From Glebionis coronaria (taxonomy: Eukaryota > Streptophyta > Magnoliopsida > Asterales > Asteraceae), in assembly GCA_025667525.1 (NCBI GenBank), contig CM046875.1, forward strand, positions 199,988,125 through 200,052,124: DNA of 64,000 nt. The letters are read 5' to 3'. This document shows, piece by piece, positions 46,236 through 58,112 of the stretch. A model generated the notes under the pieces. That model did no database searches. It had not been told where the DNA came from and saw only the letters and a list, made by a program, of their open reading frames with translations. Position 1 is the stretch's first letter, and each line of letters starts with the position of its first letter. Both the position numbers and the translations under genes were made by a program.

Positions 46236-47771
46236 CAATTGAATCCAACTAAATCTCTCTAAAAAGCTTGGTCAAATAGTCAAGGCAGTGGGAACTCCTT
46301 TCCCCTGCTAATTACCACTGCTAGTGTTAATTGAGTGTCAGCTTATCAATAAGCTATAATAGCTTATTTTAACCAGCAACAAATTGGATTTTGTAATAGG
46401 TGCTCATTATTTGACCCATTTGTTCATACTGGAGCATTTGGTGGGTTGACTTTTGGGTTTGACTAGAAAACCAACTTAATTGACTTTTTCATAAGTGCTT
46501 ATTGGCTTATTCTGGCTTATTGGTTTTGCTTATTGGAATTTTGTTGATAGTTTTGGCTTATTGAGTTCATTTGTCACCTTTTGCAAGTTGAATCAAGTCC
46601 TGGGGTGCCTTATTTCTCAAAAACGACTATTTTGTCTTTTAGTGAAATTTTACTTTGCTTATTTCTGGCTTATTGAGTGTGCTTTTTCAAAATTTATTTT
46701 GACAGATCTCTTAAGCATCCCAAAAGAAGGTTGTGTGTCAAAATAGAGCTTATGGCATTAGCTTATTGCTTAATGGGCTTATTGGCCCAATAAGAATAAG
46801 CTGTTTGCTTATTAAGTTGTGATAAGCTCACCTTCAGCTTTTGGGCCTTCAGAGTTTTGTGTTTAGAATTAAATTTTGAGTCAGATTGGGCTTTTCCAAG
46901 TTAATTGGGCCAGGTTTGACTTTTTAGGCCCAAAAGCCCATTTGGTTTGACTGTTTTGGGTTTTGGCCCATTTGGAGGCCCAATAGGGGTATTCTGGTCA
47001 TTTCACTTTGATTTTCTGTTTATTTAGGTTAAAATAATCTAGTTTGCAAGTTTTTAGAATTTTTTATAATTTTTGGATTTTTAATATTATTTTATTATTA
47101 TTTTATTATTATTTTCAAATTTCACATTTTTCAACTTTTTATATTTTTCTTAGCTTAATTACATTAAAATTGGAATTTAGCAACTTTTAGAATAATTTTA
47201 TCACTTTTAGTTTAATTTTTATAATTATTTTAAGTTTTATTAGTTTTTAAATCATTTTAAATAGTTTTTATTAGTTTAAAAATTTCTAAAAATAGATTTT
47301 TAATCTTTTTAGGTCATTTTAGAGGTTTACCAATTGAAAAATCTTTGTTTGGGCTTTTTGATAATTTATTTGATTTTTAGGGCTTTAATTAGCATTTAAA
47401 AATTGAATATTTAATTATTTAAAAGGTTTGAAAAAGTTTTGATTATTGGTAAACTCTTAGTTTATTTATTTTAATTTTTGGTGAATTTTTGGTAATTTTT
47501 AAAATTTATTTTTATTTTGGTAGTTTTTACGGTTTTACGTTTTGTCGTCGTAGTAGTAATTTCACGTCTTCGTCATTCTCTTTTCTCATCCCCTTCTAAA
47601 CCAATCATTAATCACAAACATTTAACAAGTTTTTCACACACATATACCTCTTTGGAAAACGAACTTTCACCTCATTTGGGTCATTAACACTTGGTTTTTC
47701 CTAAAGCCATTTGTTTAATACTTTCCGCTTTTACGCTCCTTTTCCTAAAGGACGTATTAATACCACAATCA
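46236..47771 (+). repeat. E2 3' LTR, right portion
   Basis: Resumes after E3 at TCCAATTGAATCC-type sequence continuous with the left portion, and ends ACCACAATCA before GGCAC. Includes the 46516-47076 block missing from the 5' LTR, which is rich in GCTTATT repeats. Confidence 0.92.
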
Positions 47772-47776
47772 GGCAC

Positions 47777-47839
47777 TCTGTCACTTAGTGGTACCAGTTC
47801 GAGATCCAAAGCGCGCTGTTGCTCTTCAGTGATCGACAT
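47777..47839 (-). pseudogene. Copia third ORF, segment 1 (start)
   Basis: ATG at 47839 ([18 protein letters not shown]), cut by E2 after about 21 codons and continuing in frame at 21695. The opening residues fit the Asteraceae copia-associated extra ORF I recall. A nearby upstream ATG is out of frame. Confidence 0.7.
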
Positions 47840-47882
47840 TTTTTCATGCTTGGAGAAAAACACATGTAAATGATACAGACAA

Positions 47883-48040
<158 letters not shown>

Positions 48041-48196
48041 ATTCAAACACTTAGCATGGTAAAACATGTCACGTCACAACATTTTGATTGTTCAAGTTAT
48101 CTAAGTATTAATCCTATGTCATTTTTTATTTAACATATAAAATGGTGTCAGATTAAACTTAGTGTAACAAGAATTATAAAAAATGAGAAGAGTCAA

Positions 48197-48440
48197 CATT
48201 TCGCAATGTTTAAGTTTCTATATTTCGCAATATCAAAACACATATATCTCGCAATGTCCAAACAATCCATATTTCGCAATGTTAGTAATCACATTTCGCA
48301 ATATTTGAGAATATGCATACTTCGCAATAATCAAAGATAATATATTTCGCAATATTCTAGGGAATGACATTCCGCAATAACCATGTATCACACATTCCGC
48401 AATATCACAAGTTGCACATTCCGTAATAACTGGGCGGTTA
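48197..48440. repeat. ATTTCGCAAT interspersed motif array
   Basis: Ten copies of ATTTCGCAAT or ATTCCGCAAT spaced about 20-28 bp apart in the copia region between pol and the third ORF. The right-hand units carry CCG, the left-hand ones TCG, consistent with C-to-T change of an ancestral ATTCCGCAAT. Confidence 0.85.
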
Positions 48441-49714
48441 TTACGAGGTATATGATTTTAGGGCCGATTTCAAATCTAGACAATGTTTTGAGTAAATCCG
48501 AGCAATACCCTATGTAAATCTATCCTAAACAAGCCTTTCCCCCAAGTTAATTCCAATTTTCGAGACAAAAATTTTCTAAACCCTAGATCTAATAAATCTT
48601 CGATCTAGGACAAGATAAATGGAATTGAACCGAAAGAGGATGACTAACTGGACAAAATGACTAAAGGATGAATACCTTAAAGCTTGATTATGACTGGAGC
48701 TCACGAAATTGAAGGTTTGAACTTCTAACAATGGCGGAAAATAAGGGGTGTGTTTGTGTGAGTGTTTTGCGAAGAGAGAACAAGAAAAGGACGGGGGGAT
48801 GTATGTTTGACCAAGTCAACCATAAAAACTATTTTGCATATTTGCAAATATAATCTCCCTTGTTTGGTGAATGTGTAACAAGTTTATGTTAACCATTACC
48901 TAATACCCGTTAATTCTTGAACTCTCATGAACCATATTCTCAACACATACCCTTAATTTAGTAACTTAAGACAAGGGATATAAATCCTAAGGCACACAAA
49001 ATTATAATCTCCTAGCACATAAGGCACACACCACATAGAATATGATAGAAGACATTAACCGTTTGCATTTTTCAAAAATTTTTGAAGACCAAATTATTTA
49101 CAAGTCGATTTGATATTTTCTCCCCCTTAACCAATGACCTGTTTTTTATTTAAAGAGCTGTAGTCGTTGTTTAAAGAGTCAATACCCATGAAGACCTTTT
49201 TCGTTTAGTGTTTTTGAAGAAACGATTCTGGTGGCAATAAGATTTCTCTTATTTTAACAAATAAATGCACTGAAGCGTACACTCATTTGTGTTAGACCAA
49301 GTTATAAAGTAAACTTGATCCCTTGCAAGGTTTTAAAGTAAACCATACCCGGAAAAATTAATTCCTGTTGTGAGACAATCTTTTCAAAAGAAATACGTGA
49401 CTTTAATGTGAAAAGCGGGTTGCAGTCAGAAATAACTACAAGCCATATGGGCATGTTTTAAACTATGTACAACTTTTATACGAACTCTATTTATGGCGAC
49501 GTGTCAATTTTAATCGACATTTCTAAGGTCGTAAATATTATCGGACTAAAAGACATTCTCGTTTAAAATGAAGAATATTTTTGTATTTTCTTGATTGTAT
49601 ATTTTTTATGGTTTTTGTAGGTTTTATATTTTTGTATTTTTCTTTTTGGTGGTTTAAATATATACAAGTATACATGATCACGATAAAAGGATACTCGAGA
49701 ATAGTTTACCACCA
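48441..49714 (-). other. Copia region between pol and third ORF
   Basis: No coding frame. A minus-strand purine tract AAGGGGGAGAAAA at 49128-49116 may be a polypurine tract. Further along the minus strand, TTCTCTCTTCGCAAAACAC (near 48775) has the look of a transcription start/5' leader. I cannot decide whether an LTR boundary lies here. Confidence 0.4.
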
Positions 49715-51110
49715 CTATTCTGCAGATTCTTCTGCCAACTCCTGAAGAGTCGCTGGTGAGAATGATTTCGTGCCGAGCTTGTCGATCAAAAACTCGATAC
49801 GTCCTCGATCTAAAGCCTTTGTAAACATATCCGCCAGCTGATACTCAGTGTTGAAAAAATACAGCTCGATTACTCCATTTTCCACTTGCTCTTTTATGAA
49901 ATGGTAGCGTATGTCAATATGCTTCGCCTGGGAGTGTTGAACGTAGTTGCAGCAAAGGGCAATGACGCTTTTGTTGTCACAGTACATCGGTATTTTTTTG
50001 AATCCAAGACAGTAGTCAGTCAATTGTGATCTCATCCAAAGAACTTGAGCACAACAACTAGACATGGCAATGTATTCAGCCTCTATACTTGATATCGCAA
50101 CGCTTTTCTGCCTTTTGGATGCCCAACTAATCAATCTATCTCCAAGAAGTTGCACACTTCTAGATGTGCTACGTCTAGTATCTTGACACCCAACGTGATC
50201 CGCATCTATATATGATATTAGTGCAATAGAGGAGTCCTTCAGATACCATAGACCACGATGAAGTGTTCCTTTAAGGTACCGAAAGATCCTTTTCACAACA
50301 TGTAAGTGCTTTTCGGTAGTCCGAGCCTAATACCGGGCACACATGCATATAGCAAATTATAAATCAGGCCTGCTAGCAGTCAGACAGAGAAGGGTGCCAA
50401 TCATTCCACGGTAAAGTTTTTTTTTTTTGGGTAAAAGGGACCAGGTCCCCGGTAAAGTTTTAGATCGATAGCAATCCCATCCCTCTCCTCATCTAACTTG
50501 GATCTCTCCACCATTGGAGTATCCACGGGGTCACAATTTTCAAAATGATACTTTTCGAAAGATTCAAGAGAATATTTGGATTGATTAATGAAGATGCCTC
50601 TGGGATTCTGAGAAATTTGTAACCCTAAGAAAAATGAGATTTCCATCATCGACATCTTAAAGCGTGTGGACATGATTTTCTCAAAACGGTTACACAATTT
50701 TTGGGTAGTAGCAGCAAATATTATATCGTCAACATAAATTTGTACCAGTATCATGTCGTTGGCTTCCTTGAGAATGAATAATTTCGGGTCCACTTTGCCT
50801 TTGGAGAAGCCTTCCGAGATGAGATAAGACGATAGGAGATCGTACCATGCGCGTGGAGCTTATTTCAACCCATAAAGAGCCTTCTTAAGCTTGTACACAT
50901 GATTAGGATACTCTGAGTTGACAAATACATTCAGGTGGCTAACATAGACTTCTTACCTTAATTCACCATTGAGAAATGTCGTCTTAACATCCAATTGGTA
51001 GACGATCATGTTCATGTGAGCAGCATAAGCAAGGAAAAGTCTAATAGCCTCCAATTTTGCAACAGGAGCAAATGATTCTTCAAAGACAATACCCAATGCT
51101 TGTTTGTAAC
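49715..51110 (-). pseudogene. pol: Copia RT and RNase H, SIRE-like
   Basis: C-terminal pol of a Ty1/copia element, 5' part cut by E4 at 51110. RT blocks: [21 protein letters not shown], catalytic YVDDIIF (~50730), QISQNPRGIFINQSKY. RNase [11 protein letters not shown] (~50295), [29 protein letters not shown] near 49820. Breaks: TAA after FLNGELR (~50954), TAA in YGLK*APRAWYD (~50861, probably from CAA), a 41-bp insertion at 50409-50461, and TAA/TAG in 50297-50360. The RNase H part is open from 50296 to 49715. The copia order and motif set resemble Asteraceae SIRE-like elements. Confidence 0.9.
50409..50461 (-). mobile_element. Tiny poly(A) retroposon insertion in copia RT
   Basis: CGGTAAAGTTTT occurs at 50409-50420 and 50450-50461. 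Between them, on the minus strand, is GGGACCTGGTCCCTTTTACCC followed by an A run. Twelve-base target duplication plus A tail suggests target-primed insertion of a 5'-truncated SINE or LINE end. It interrupts the YRG motif of RT. Confidence 0.6.
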
Positions 51111-52339
51111 TGTAACACCCCATTTTGGTAAATGGAATATCACAAGTAATATGGCGTGTCATCAAAGCATGCGAGGTAAATGTCCAAAAACATTAAATGA
51201 CCATGAATGGAAATACCATAAACAAACATCGGTAGTCCAAGTATAAGCTCAACACACATGAATATAAGTACCAAAATGGAAAAGGACTAAACAATGTCCA
51301 AAGAAATAAAGTAGCGTAATGTATGGAAAATGCATAAAGTAATGAATGCTAGATAGCTTTCAATCCGTATGCACATACTTTTAAAGTCTACGATCGTCCT
51401 TGAGTACCTACCATTTGGGAACATGAAAGGAAAACGGCTGAGCATAACGCCCAGTGAACGGATACACAAGTATAGCATGAAATGACATAAGCATAATAAG
51501 ACTAATAGCAGCGGAAATGTATAAGTCCTAGATAACCTGGAACATGTTCATAAAACTGGTTTTATAGTTTGAAAAGACTTATGTTTTTATATGAAAAACT
51601 GTATTTATTAGCCAATAGCCCATATAGGTCATGAGGTTCCACCGTGCATGAATACTTGGAGGGGAGACCTCATCATGAAATTAGAGGGGTTGCCTCTACT
51701 TAATTAGTCTGGGTAAGAGGGATCAACTCCTTGTGAAGGATCAAGGCACACATCGCATTCACCATGGAAATCCTGTAAAAAATGTAACTAGGATGCACCC
51801 ATATGCCCCACATGATAATATAAATATATGGCCAAAACTGAAAAGGGACGCCACGAGCAATCACTCCGCCGTGAGGAAGTCATGACACTGATGCCTCCAG
51901 TGTTATGGTTATTGTACCTCCATAACTAGGTGACACTGGTCATGCATGTATATGGCTTAGGCATTTATAACTAACATAAGTAATTAAAACATATAAAACA
52001 TATACTTGGGAAAACAGTTGGCTGCAAACGGGGAATCCTAATAAGGAAAGATTGTCCATACTGAAGGACGGAAAATCCGTAGCTTGTGTCCAGTGAACGA
52101 GGAAAGATGAAAGGATGAATAGCCGTACTCCGACCTCACTAATGCTACATAAATAAGGGACATGTATAGGTTGTCTGATTACTGAGTACGTTACTAGTTA
52201 TAACATGTTCTTAGCTTGTTTTATATGTTCTTGTCTTGTTTTACTGTTTTAAATGATATACTGTATTAATCATGTATTTCATGTATTTTTGATTAAGTAT
52301 TATCTTGTATTCTTGTATTATTATACTTGTTGTGTAATA

Positions 52340-52506
52340 AGTAACTTTCTAAAAATAGCAGGTATCCTAAAATAGAAAGTTTCCAAAAATAGAAAGTTTC
52401 CAAAAATATAAAGTTTCTAAAATAGATCAGTTTCTAAAAATAGATCAGTTTCTAAAAATAGAAAGTTTCCAAAAATAGTAAGTTTCTTGAAATAGAAAGT
52501 TTCCAT
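52340..52506. repeat. 17-bp array in E4 LTR
   Basis: About eight degenerate copies of AAGTTTCCAAAAATAGA, some as GATCAGTTTCTAAAAATA; homologous in position to the E3 LTR arrays. Confidence 0.8.
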
Positions 52507-52670
52507 ATTTAGAGATAAGCTGGATTAATAAGCTAATAGTATAAGCTAATGTTTACTGGTTAGAAATCATAAGTCATGTAATAATAGTATAGTTTATTAA
52601 TTAAATGTCATGGTAATATAACAAAATATAGGTTATATGATTAATTAAATAAAGGCATGATTTAATTAAA

Positions 52671-54030
52671 GGGTTAATATACACAAAAGTTACTAAAGTT
52701 TGACAGAAAATTCGATTTGGTTACTAAAATATAAAACGTTACAAATAGGTTACTCAAGTATACAGGTTTATTTTATGGGTTATTGAACGTTTAAAAAAGT
52801 TATCCCAAGGTTAATCAGAAGATGGGCAACCGAATGATTTACCGGTTCCCTTGTCTACGTCATCACTAAATTTTAAAAAATTACAAACAAATTACTATAG
52901 TTCACGAATTTTTTAAATGGGTTACTAAACCTTAGAAAAAGTTACCCTCAACAAATAATTACACATATATATTTATTTCATCCGTTTTCATTTATTTACG
53001 CATGTTTGAGTACATTTTGTATTTCTTTATAAATATTTCTTTATTGTATTGTGGTAACCGAATTTTGTATTTCTTTATAAAAGAATTATATATTTTTACC
53101 CCTTTAATTTACATTATCTTATCCATTAAAAATAAAAAAACACTAAGGGTGCGTTTAGTTGGAAAACATTTTCCTTCATTTTCTATTTTCTGTTTTGTAG
53201 AAAAAGAGAAGAGATTTTCATTTTCACAAAACACTTGAAAATTTAGCAACGTGTTTAGTTAGAAAAATATGTATTTGTGTTTTTCATTTTTCAAAACTAC
53301 AAAACATGCTCAAGTGTTCTTGTTTTTTTATCTTCATTATTTAATTTTTTTTAATATTATAAAGATATTTTCAAAAAATGAAAATGTTTATCATAAACTA
53401 ACAAATTAAATGGTAAAACAACTAAAAAACTTATACCAGAAAGTAAAAAAAATTAAAGTAAAAATTAACATAAAAAAAAGAAAAAACGAGAAATAAAATA
53501 ATTAAAAAGTAAAATAAGGTGTTTTCCTTCTAACTGAATGCAACCTAAATATTTCTATCCTTTTTTTACAATTTCATACTAGTTTTAAGTTTTATGTTAT
53601 TTTTTATACATGCGTTATTTTCAAATGTCTTTGTACGTTTTCGAAGTTTTTATTCTTTTGTGTTGTTTTATACGCCTTAAATGTATAAAAATGTAAAACG
53701 AAAGTGTAAAAATGTTTAAAAACATTCAAACACGTAAAAAGCGTATATGATATAATCTTTAAAAAAAAAACTTGAGTAAGTTATCTGTAACGTTTTAAAC
53801 TTTAGTAACATAATCGAACTTTTTAGAAAACTTTAGTAACATCTTTGTCTATTAACCCTGTCACGTAGACTGCTACGTAGATGGTTTACCGATATTAATA
53901 GGTTAATACATACGAAGTAACCTGCGTAGCCGGTAAACCAAACTTTGGTAACCTATCTGTTAGGTTTTAAACTTTAGTAACAAAATCGAATTTTTTGGCA
54001 AACTTTAGTAACATTTGTGTATATTTACCC
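52671..54030. mobile_element. Mutator-like (MULE) non-autonomous element
   Basis: Starts GGGTTAATATACACAAAAG and ends with its inverse TTTGTGTATATTTACCC; the inverted termini extend about 95 bp with roughly 85 percent identity by eye. Flanked by the 9-bp duplication TTAATTAAA at 52662-52670 and 54031-54039, the Mutator hallmark. No transposase frame. An extra copy of the 3' terminus ends at 53858. Carries a small MITE. Confidence 0.85.
53147..53545. mobile_element. Putative PIF/Harbinger-like MITE
   Basis: GGGTGCGTTTAGTTGGAA at the left end and the imperfect inverse of it (AGTTAGAAGG...GCAACC side) at the right, flanked by TAA at 53144-53146 and 53546-53548. 399 bp, AT-rich, no frame. Terminal sequence and 3-bp TAA duplication suggest a Tourist/PIF type; hAT is less likely (8-bp duplication not seen). 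Confidence 0.55.
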
Positions 54031-54420
54031 TTAATTAAATTAGTCTAAATAAAATACTTAGGTTAATCATGAATTATTATATTTAATAATTATAACCTAA
54101 GTCATATTTTATTAATTAATTATAGTCCATGCTTTAATAATTAATTAATAACTATAGTCTAAATTAAATGGTAAAAATACTTAGATTAAAACACATATTA
54201 TTTAATAAATAATAAAATCTAAGTCATGATTAAATTAAATTAATTATTAGTCATGTTTAATTAATTTAATTTTTCCTTGTAAAAATATACTTGTAAAATA
54301 ATCCCGTGCCCGAACCCGTGTTTTACATATAAGCCGAACCAAAACAGCCCGACAGTGGCTAACCTGGTCTAGCCGGTTGCCACTGTCATGGTTTGGCTAG
54401 ACACTGCTGGACCGAGTACA

Positions 54421-54662
54421 CCACCGGCTATAACCGGTGGTTCCCCCTGTTTGGCTGCGGTTCCCACAGGTTGAACAAAACAACCACCGGCTGATGCCGG
54501 TGGTGCTTGTTGTTTCTGCGCCGAGACCCAAACAAACCAAACACCACCCCGACGCAAGTTGGGGTTCCCTTGTTCCCTGCAACCGAGCAACCAAACCACA
54601 CCGAGACCCCTTGTCTCGGTTGTTGGTGCGAAACAACCCAAGCCGAGAGCTTGGGCTCTCGG
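54421..54662. other. GC-rich hairpin cluster in E4 LTR
   Basis: Successive inverted repeats: CCACCGG/CCGGTGG (54421-54440), CCACCGGC/GCCGGTGG (54484-54503), CCCCGA/TTGGGG (54547-54564, with wobble), CCGAGAC/GTCTCGG (54601-54619), GGTTGTT/AACAACC (54618-54638) and CCGAGAGC/GCTCTCGG (54643-54662). Open frames on both strands here follow the base composition and are not genes. Confidence 0.75.
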
Positions 54663-55440
54663 TTGTGCGTGTCGGCCGAACAAACCCCACCAAAAATCCC
54701 ACTATTCATGTTTCTTGGATTTGCTTTACATGTTTTTAATTATGTTTTTATCATTAGTCACATGAACATAATTAAAAGAAAAATAAAAATAAAAGATGAA
54801 GGTTTTTGATGATACCGAACACGTGGTTGGAAAAGAACTAAGAACACGAACACGATCCACCCGAATTCAAAGATCAAAATCAAACAAACACCCCTTTGGT
54901 GTTCCTTGTAGCCAGCGACAAAGGGAGAGAAGAAAGGAGGCTAGGGTTTTTCTTTTTGTTAAAATTATGTAGAATGAAAGTTCTCTGTTTTACTTTTGTT
55001 TAGTTAACCAAAAACAAATGGGCTTAGGCCCCCTCTTGCTTTCTTGTCCGCGGCCACCCTAAGCCCAAAGGGCTTCCCGGGCTTTTTCGTGTGTAACTAT
55101 TTTACGTGTTCGTTCGTGTGATTAAATGTTCATATTGGTTCGTGTTTTAATATTCATAATATATTTATTATACGTAATACTTTTTTATCGTGTAATAATA
55201 TATAATACGTGGTTCACATGTACATGTTTTAAAGTTCGTGATCATATGTTCGTGATTATAATTATTATACTTAATAATTATCGTGTATTATCACGTACAT
55301 AATAATTATCGTGCACTAACACGTACGTAGTTTCTGAATTTAATATTCGTGACACGTGTTCATGACATAAATGGAAAGTTTTAATTGGTTCGTATGTTTA
55401 CATAGTGTACTGTTCATGGCATTTATATGCGGGTTTTACA

Positions 55441-55893
55441 ACTCTTCCCCCCTAAAAAGAATAATTCGTCCCCGAATTATAGATAACGTAAACTGAAAGA
55501 GGAACATACCCGAATCAAAACTTGAAATGAGTCCGGATAGACTCCTCTGTCTCCCAAGTGGCTTCCCGCTTGGTATGATCCCTCCAAAGGATTTTGACGA
55601 ATGGAATTGTCTTTTTCCTCATGACTCGTTCCTGTCGATCAAGAACTCGTTCGGGTTCCTCGATGAAGGTAAGATCTTCACGAATCTGTTCAAGTGGATA
55701 CTGAACCATGTGAAGGGGATGATACTTGTACCCACTGAGTAAGGACACATAGAAAACTTCATGAACGTGAGAAAGCTACGGAGGTAACGCTAAACGATAC
55801 GATACTTCACCGACTCTATCGATGATATCAAACGGTCCGATGAATTGAGGACTGAGTTTTCCTTTGATTCCAAAACGTTTAACACCACGTGCC
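55441..55893 (-). pseudogene. E4 pol C-terminus with chromodomain
   Basis: Minus strand from 55893: GVKRFGIKGKLSPQFIGPF (GPY/F module of integrase), then TAG at 55776-55778 where Gln is usual, then SHVHEVFYVSLLSG and a chromodomain-like end with WRDHTKREATWETEESIR near 55560. A chromodomain at the integrase end defines chromoviruses; it guides insertion to modified histones. The purine tract TTTTAGGGGGGAAGAG abuts the LTR at 55441. Upstream pol is displaced by E5. Confidence 0.85.
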
Positions 55894-56436
55894 TGTAAGA
55901 ACCCGTACTTTCCCAACATTATTTTATTCTTTTATTCGTGCTTCTTGAATTTTCCAACGTATTACGTTTTCTTGTATTCTTATATATAAATCCTGAGATC
56001 ATGATGATTTTAATAAATTATACTTTTCAAGTATTTCTGATCATTGATAAATACTTTACTTGGAATTATAAGATTTTTATTTTATTTTTCCATAACTATT
56101 TAAATAAAAGTTTTTGATTTAAAATCACCCGCGTACAGTACAACGAGAATTTCTAGTGATCGCGATACCGACGGATGCCCAAAATATTTTACATTTTATT
56201 ATCGATTGTTTCGGTAATTAATATTTTTGACGATTTCGTTTTAATTACGTATTAAGCCGTGTCGGGAAATCATATAATCATATTTACGATGCATCTTAAC
56301 TTTTGAAAAGTATTTTTACAAAACCCGAGCCCCGCTAGTATTTTCATAATTTACTAACAGTCATTTTCTACCCTTTAAACTTTTAAATTGATTTTAGGTC
56401 CAAAACCATATTTACAACTTCTACCCTAGCACCCAC

Positions 56437-56444
56437 TATATATT
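56437..56444 (+). promoter_or_regulatory. Candidate TATA box, E5 5' LTR
   Basis: TATATATT in CACCCACTATATATTC, also present in the 3' LTR near 63630. 543 bp from the LTR start. Confidence 0.45.
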
Positions 56445-58065
56445 CAATTTTCCTAACTAACCACTCATTTTCGTAACATAAAAACACACACATAAGAAAT
56501 TGGTGACTGGAATCCTCTGAGGCCAAAATGAAATTTTGAAAAGCAAGCCAGAGAAAAGCATCGTTGAGATTTAACCATCTTTTTCTTCTCTCTAAAAGAT
56601 TTCGCCACCCTAACACCATAAAAAAAACTTCTTTCCAGCCAAAATCAAAGAAAGCCACTTAAAGTCCCAGGTTTAAAATATTGTTGTGATTGTTTTGATA
56701 CCAAAATCATGTACATGCAACAAGTTTTCATGATTTTATGATTTTGTGGATTGAGAGTGTTTTAATCATCATGCATGTGATGATCTTGGTAAGATCATCA
56801 TGTTTTCATCCTAAAAAGTCTTATTTTTTATCTTTGATTTTGTTAGAAATTTGATTTGCAAGTGTTTTAGGAGTGTTTGGTTGATGGGTATGATAGTAGG
56901 ATGATTCTATAGGTATGGGAATTGTTAGAATTGGTGGGAAAATTGATTTGTTATGATTTCTAAAAGTATATATTACATCAGTGGGTTAAAGGCTGTTTTT
57001 CGTGGGTTTAAGATTTGATATAGGCTGAGATTATTTGATTTTGTTGTATAGTTTTCCGAGACGCTCGTTTTGGTATAAGATAGAGCTTCTAACTCATTTC
57101 GAGTCAAAAGTTATGCTAGTTTTAGTATTCGTGTACCGGGAGACGCAAATCTCCACAATCCGAAATTGTGACTGATTTTAGGTCGACTCTCGGGGATTTA
57201 GGCTTGGTTAGACTATAGATACTTCTGATTTTCAAAGTTCATAAACCTTATATGATGAGTCTAGTAGTTTGTTCAAAAGGTGGAGTGTCAAAATAATACT
57301 TTTAAAGTGGTCTAAATGGTTTTACAAAACAAGTATACAATTTTGTCCCAGATTTTAGGGTCGAGTAAAGTGTCGAGCTGATGGGTTTTAAAGTATGAAA
57401 TTTGTCTCAAACGTTGGCAGGGTCTTATATAGGTTATAATTGGCTTCAAAACCAAATTTCGTCTAAAACGGACAAGTCTAGATAGGGTAGATCGGTGTGT
57501 ACATTCGGAGTGTACTTGCTGATTGTATTTTGGACACATAGTTCAATGCTTGTGTTGCGTGAGTTTGAGTATTCACTATTGGACATGGTGACTTACTCAA
57601 GTGCTTAGTCATTATATAAATGACATAGCTACTGGTCCGAGTAAGGTAAAGGAATATTTTGACTTGCGTTGACTTGGCGTCTTATGACGGGTCAATTTCA
57701 AGGGTACAAGTGTTTAAACGGGTAGTGTTGGATAATTGGGTTAGTATGGATTCATTTGGTTCGTGTCATTGGTTTTGAACTATGAATACTTTGAAAATAT
57801 TTAAAGTCATGTTATACTTGGTACATATCGATACTTGAGTTCGAGTCTTAACGCGCGCCTTATTTTGATAGGTTGCGATTTTCGTGTTTCTCGGGCATCC
57901 ATATCGTCAGTGATCGTCTTACCACTACCGTTTCTACTCAGCTTCTGAGTACTGTGATTCACTTACCTCATGGATAAGGTGAGTTCATAGCCCCTTTTTA
58001 CTTGTACATGGTTTCTAAACATGGGGTGAGATTTTACATGGTGGAACACAACCATTTAAAAACTG

Positions 58066-58112
58066 TATGCTATCCAGAACTTGTATGCTATCCAGAACAT
58101 GTATGCTTTCCA
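58066..58112. repeat. 18-bp short tandem repeat in E5 LTR
   Basis: TATGCTATCCAGAACWTG occurs twice plus a partial third copy (58066, 58084, 58102). Confidence 0.8.

Larger units (their letters stand above)
21696..47771 (+). mobile_element. E2: Athila-type Ty3/gypsy LTR retrotransposon, carrying E3
   Basis: LTRs TGATGAG...ACAATCA at 21696-25063 and 33603-47771 (the latter split by E3), target duplication GGCAC at 21691-21695 and 47772-47776, tRNA-Asp primer site, gag, protease, RT/RNase H, integrase and a purine tract. Except for nonsense codons and one late frameshift, gag through integrase lie in a single reading frame from 25767. Without E3 the element is about 15.8 kb, large mainly because of ~3.4-3.9 kb LTRs. 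Confidence 0.94.
51111..55440 (-). repeat. E4 3' LTR, interrupted by MULE
   Basis: Two blocks, 51111-52670 and 54040-55440, around the 52671-54030 insertion with its 9-bp duplication. Contains a 17-bp array (52340-52506) and a hairpin cluster (54421-54662). Confidence 0.88.
51111..55893 (-). mobile_element. E4: Tekay-like chromovirus, truncated by E5 and window
   Basis: Same LTR family as E3 (TGTAACACCCC... at 51111 on the plus strand, ...GGGTTTTACA at 55440), minus strand. Only the 3' LTR and the C-terminal end of pol are visible; E5 cuts pol at 55893. The flank GTAAC (51106-51110) is a one-sided candidate target duplication. After removal of the Mutator-like insert the LTR is about 2,961 bp, matching E3. 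It is more diverged than the E3 LTRs are from one another, so it is older. Confidence 0.88.

Noticed and set aside
53002..53238. 78-codon plus-strand frame across the MULE and MITE
   Set aside because: Very Phe/Ile/Tyr-rich from AT-rich DNA and crosses the MITE boundary.
54369..54809. Several overlapping ~100-codon frames on both strands
   Set aside because: GC-rich hairpin cluster lacks stop codons by composition; no domain and inside an LTR.
56383..56658. 91-codon minus-strand frame in the E5 5' LTR
   Set aside because: Crosses a 71-bp block absent from the 3' LTR and lies opposite the promoter region.
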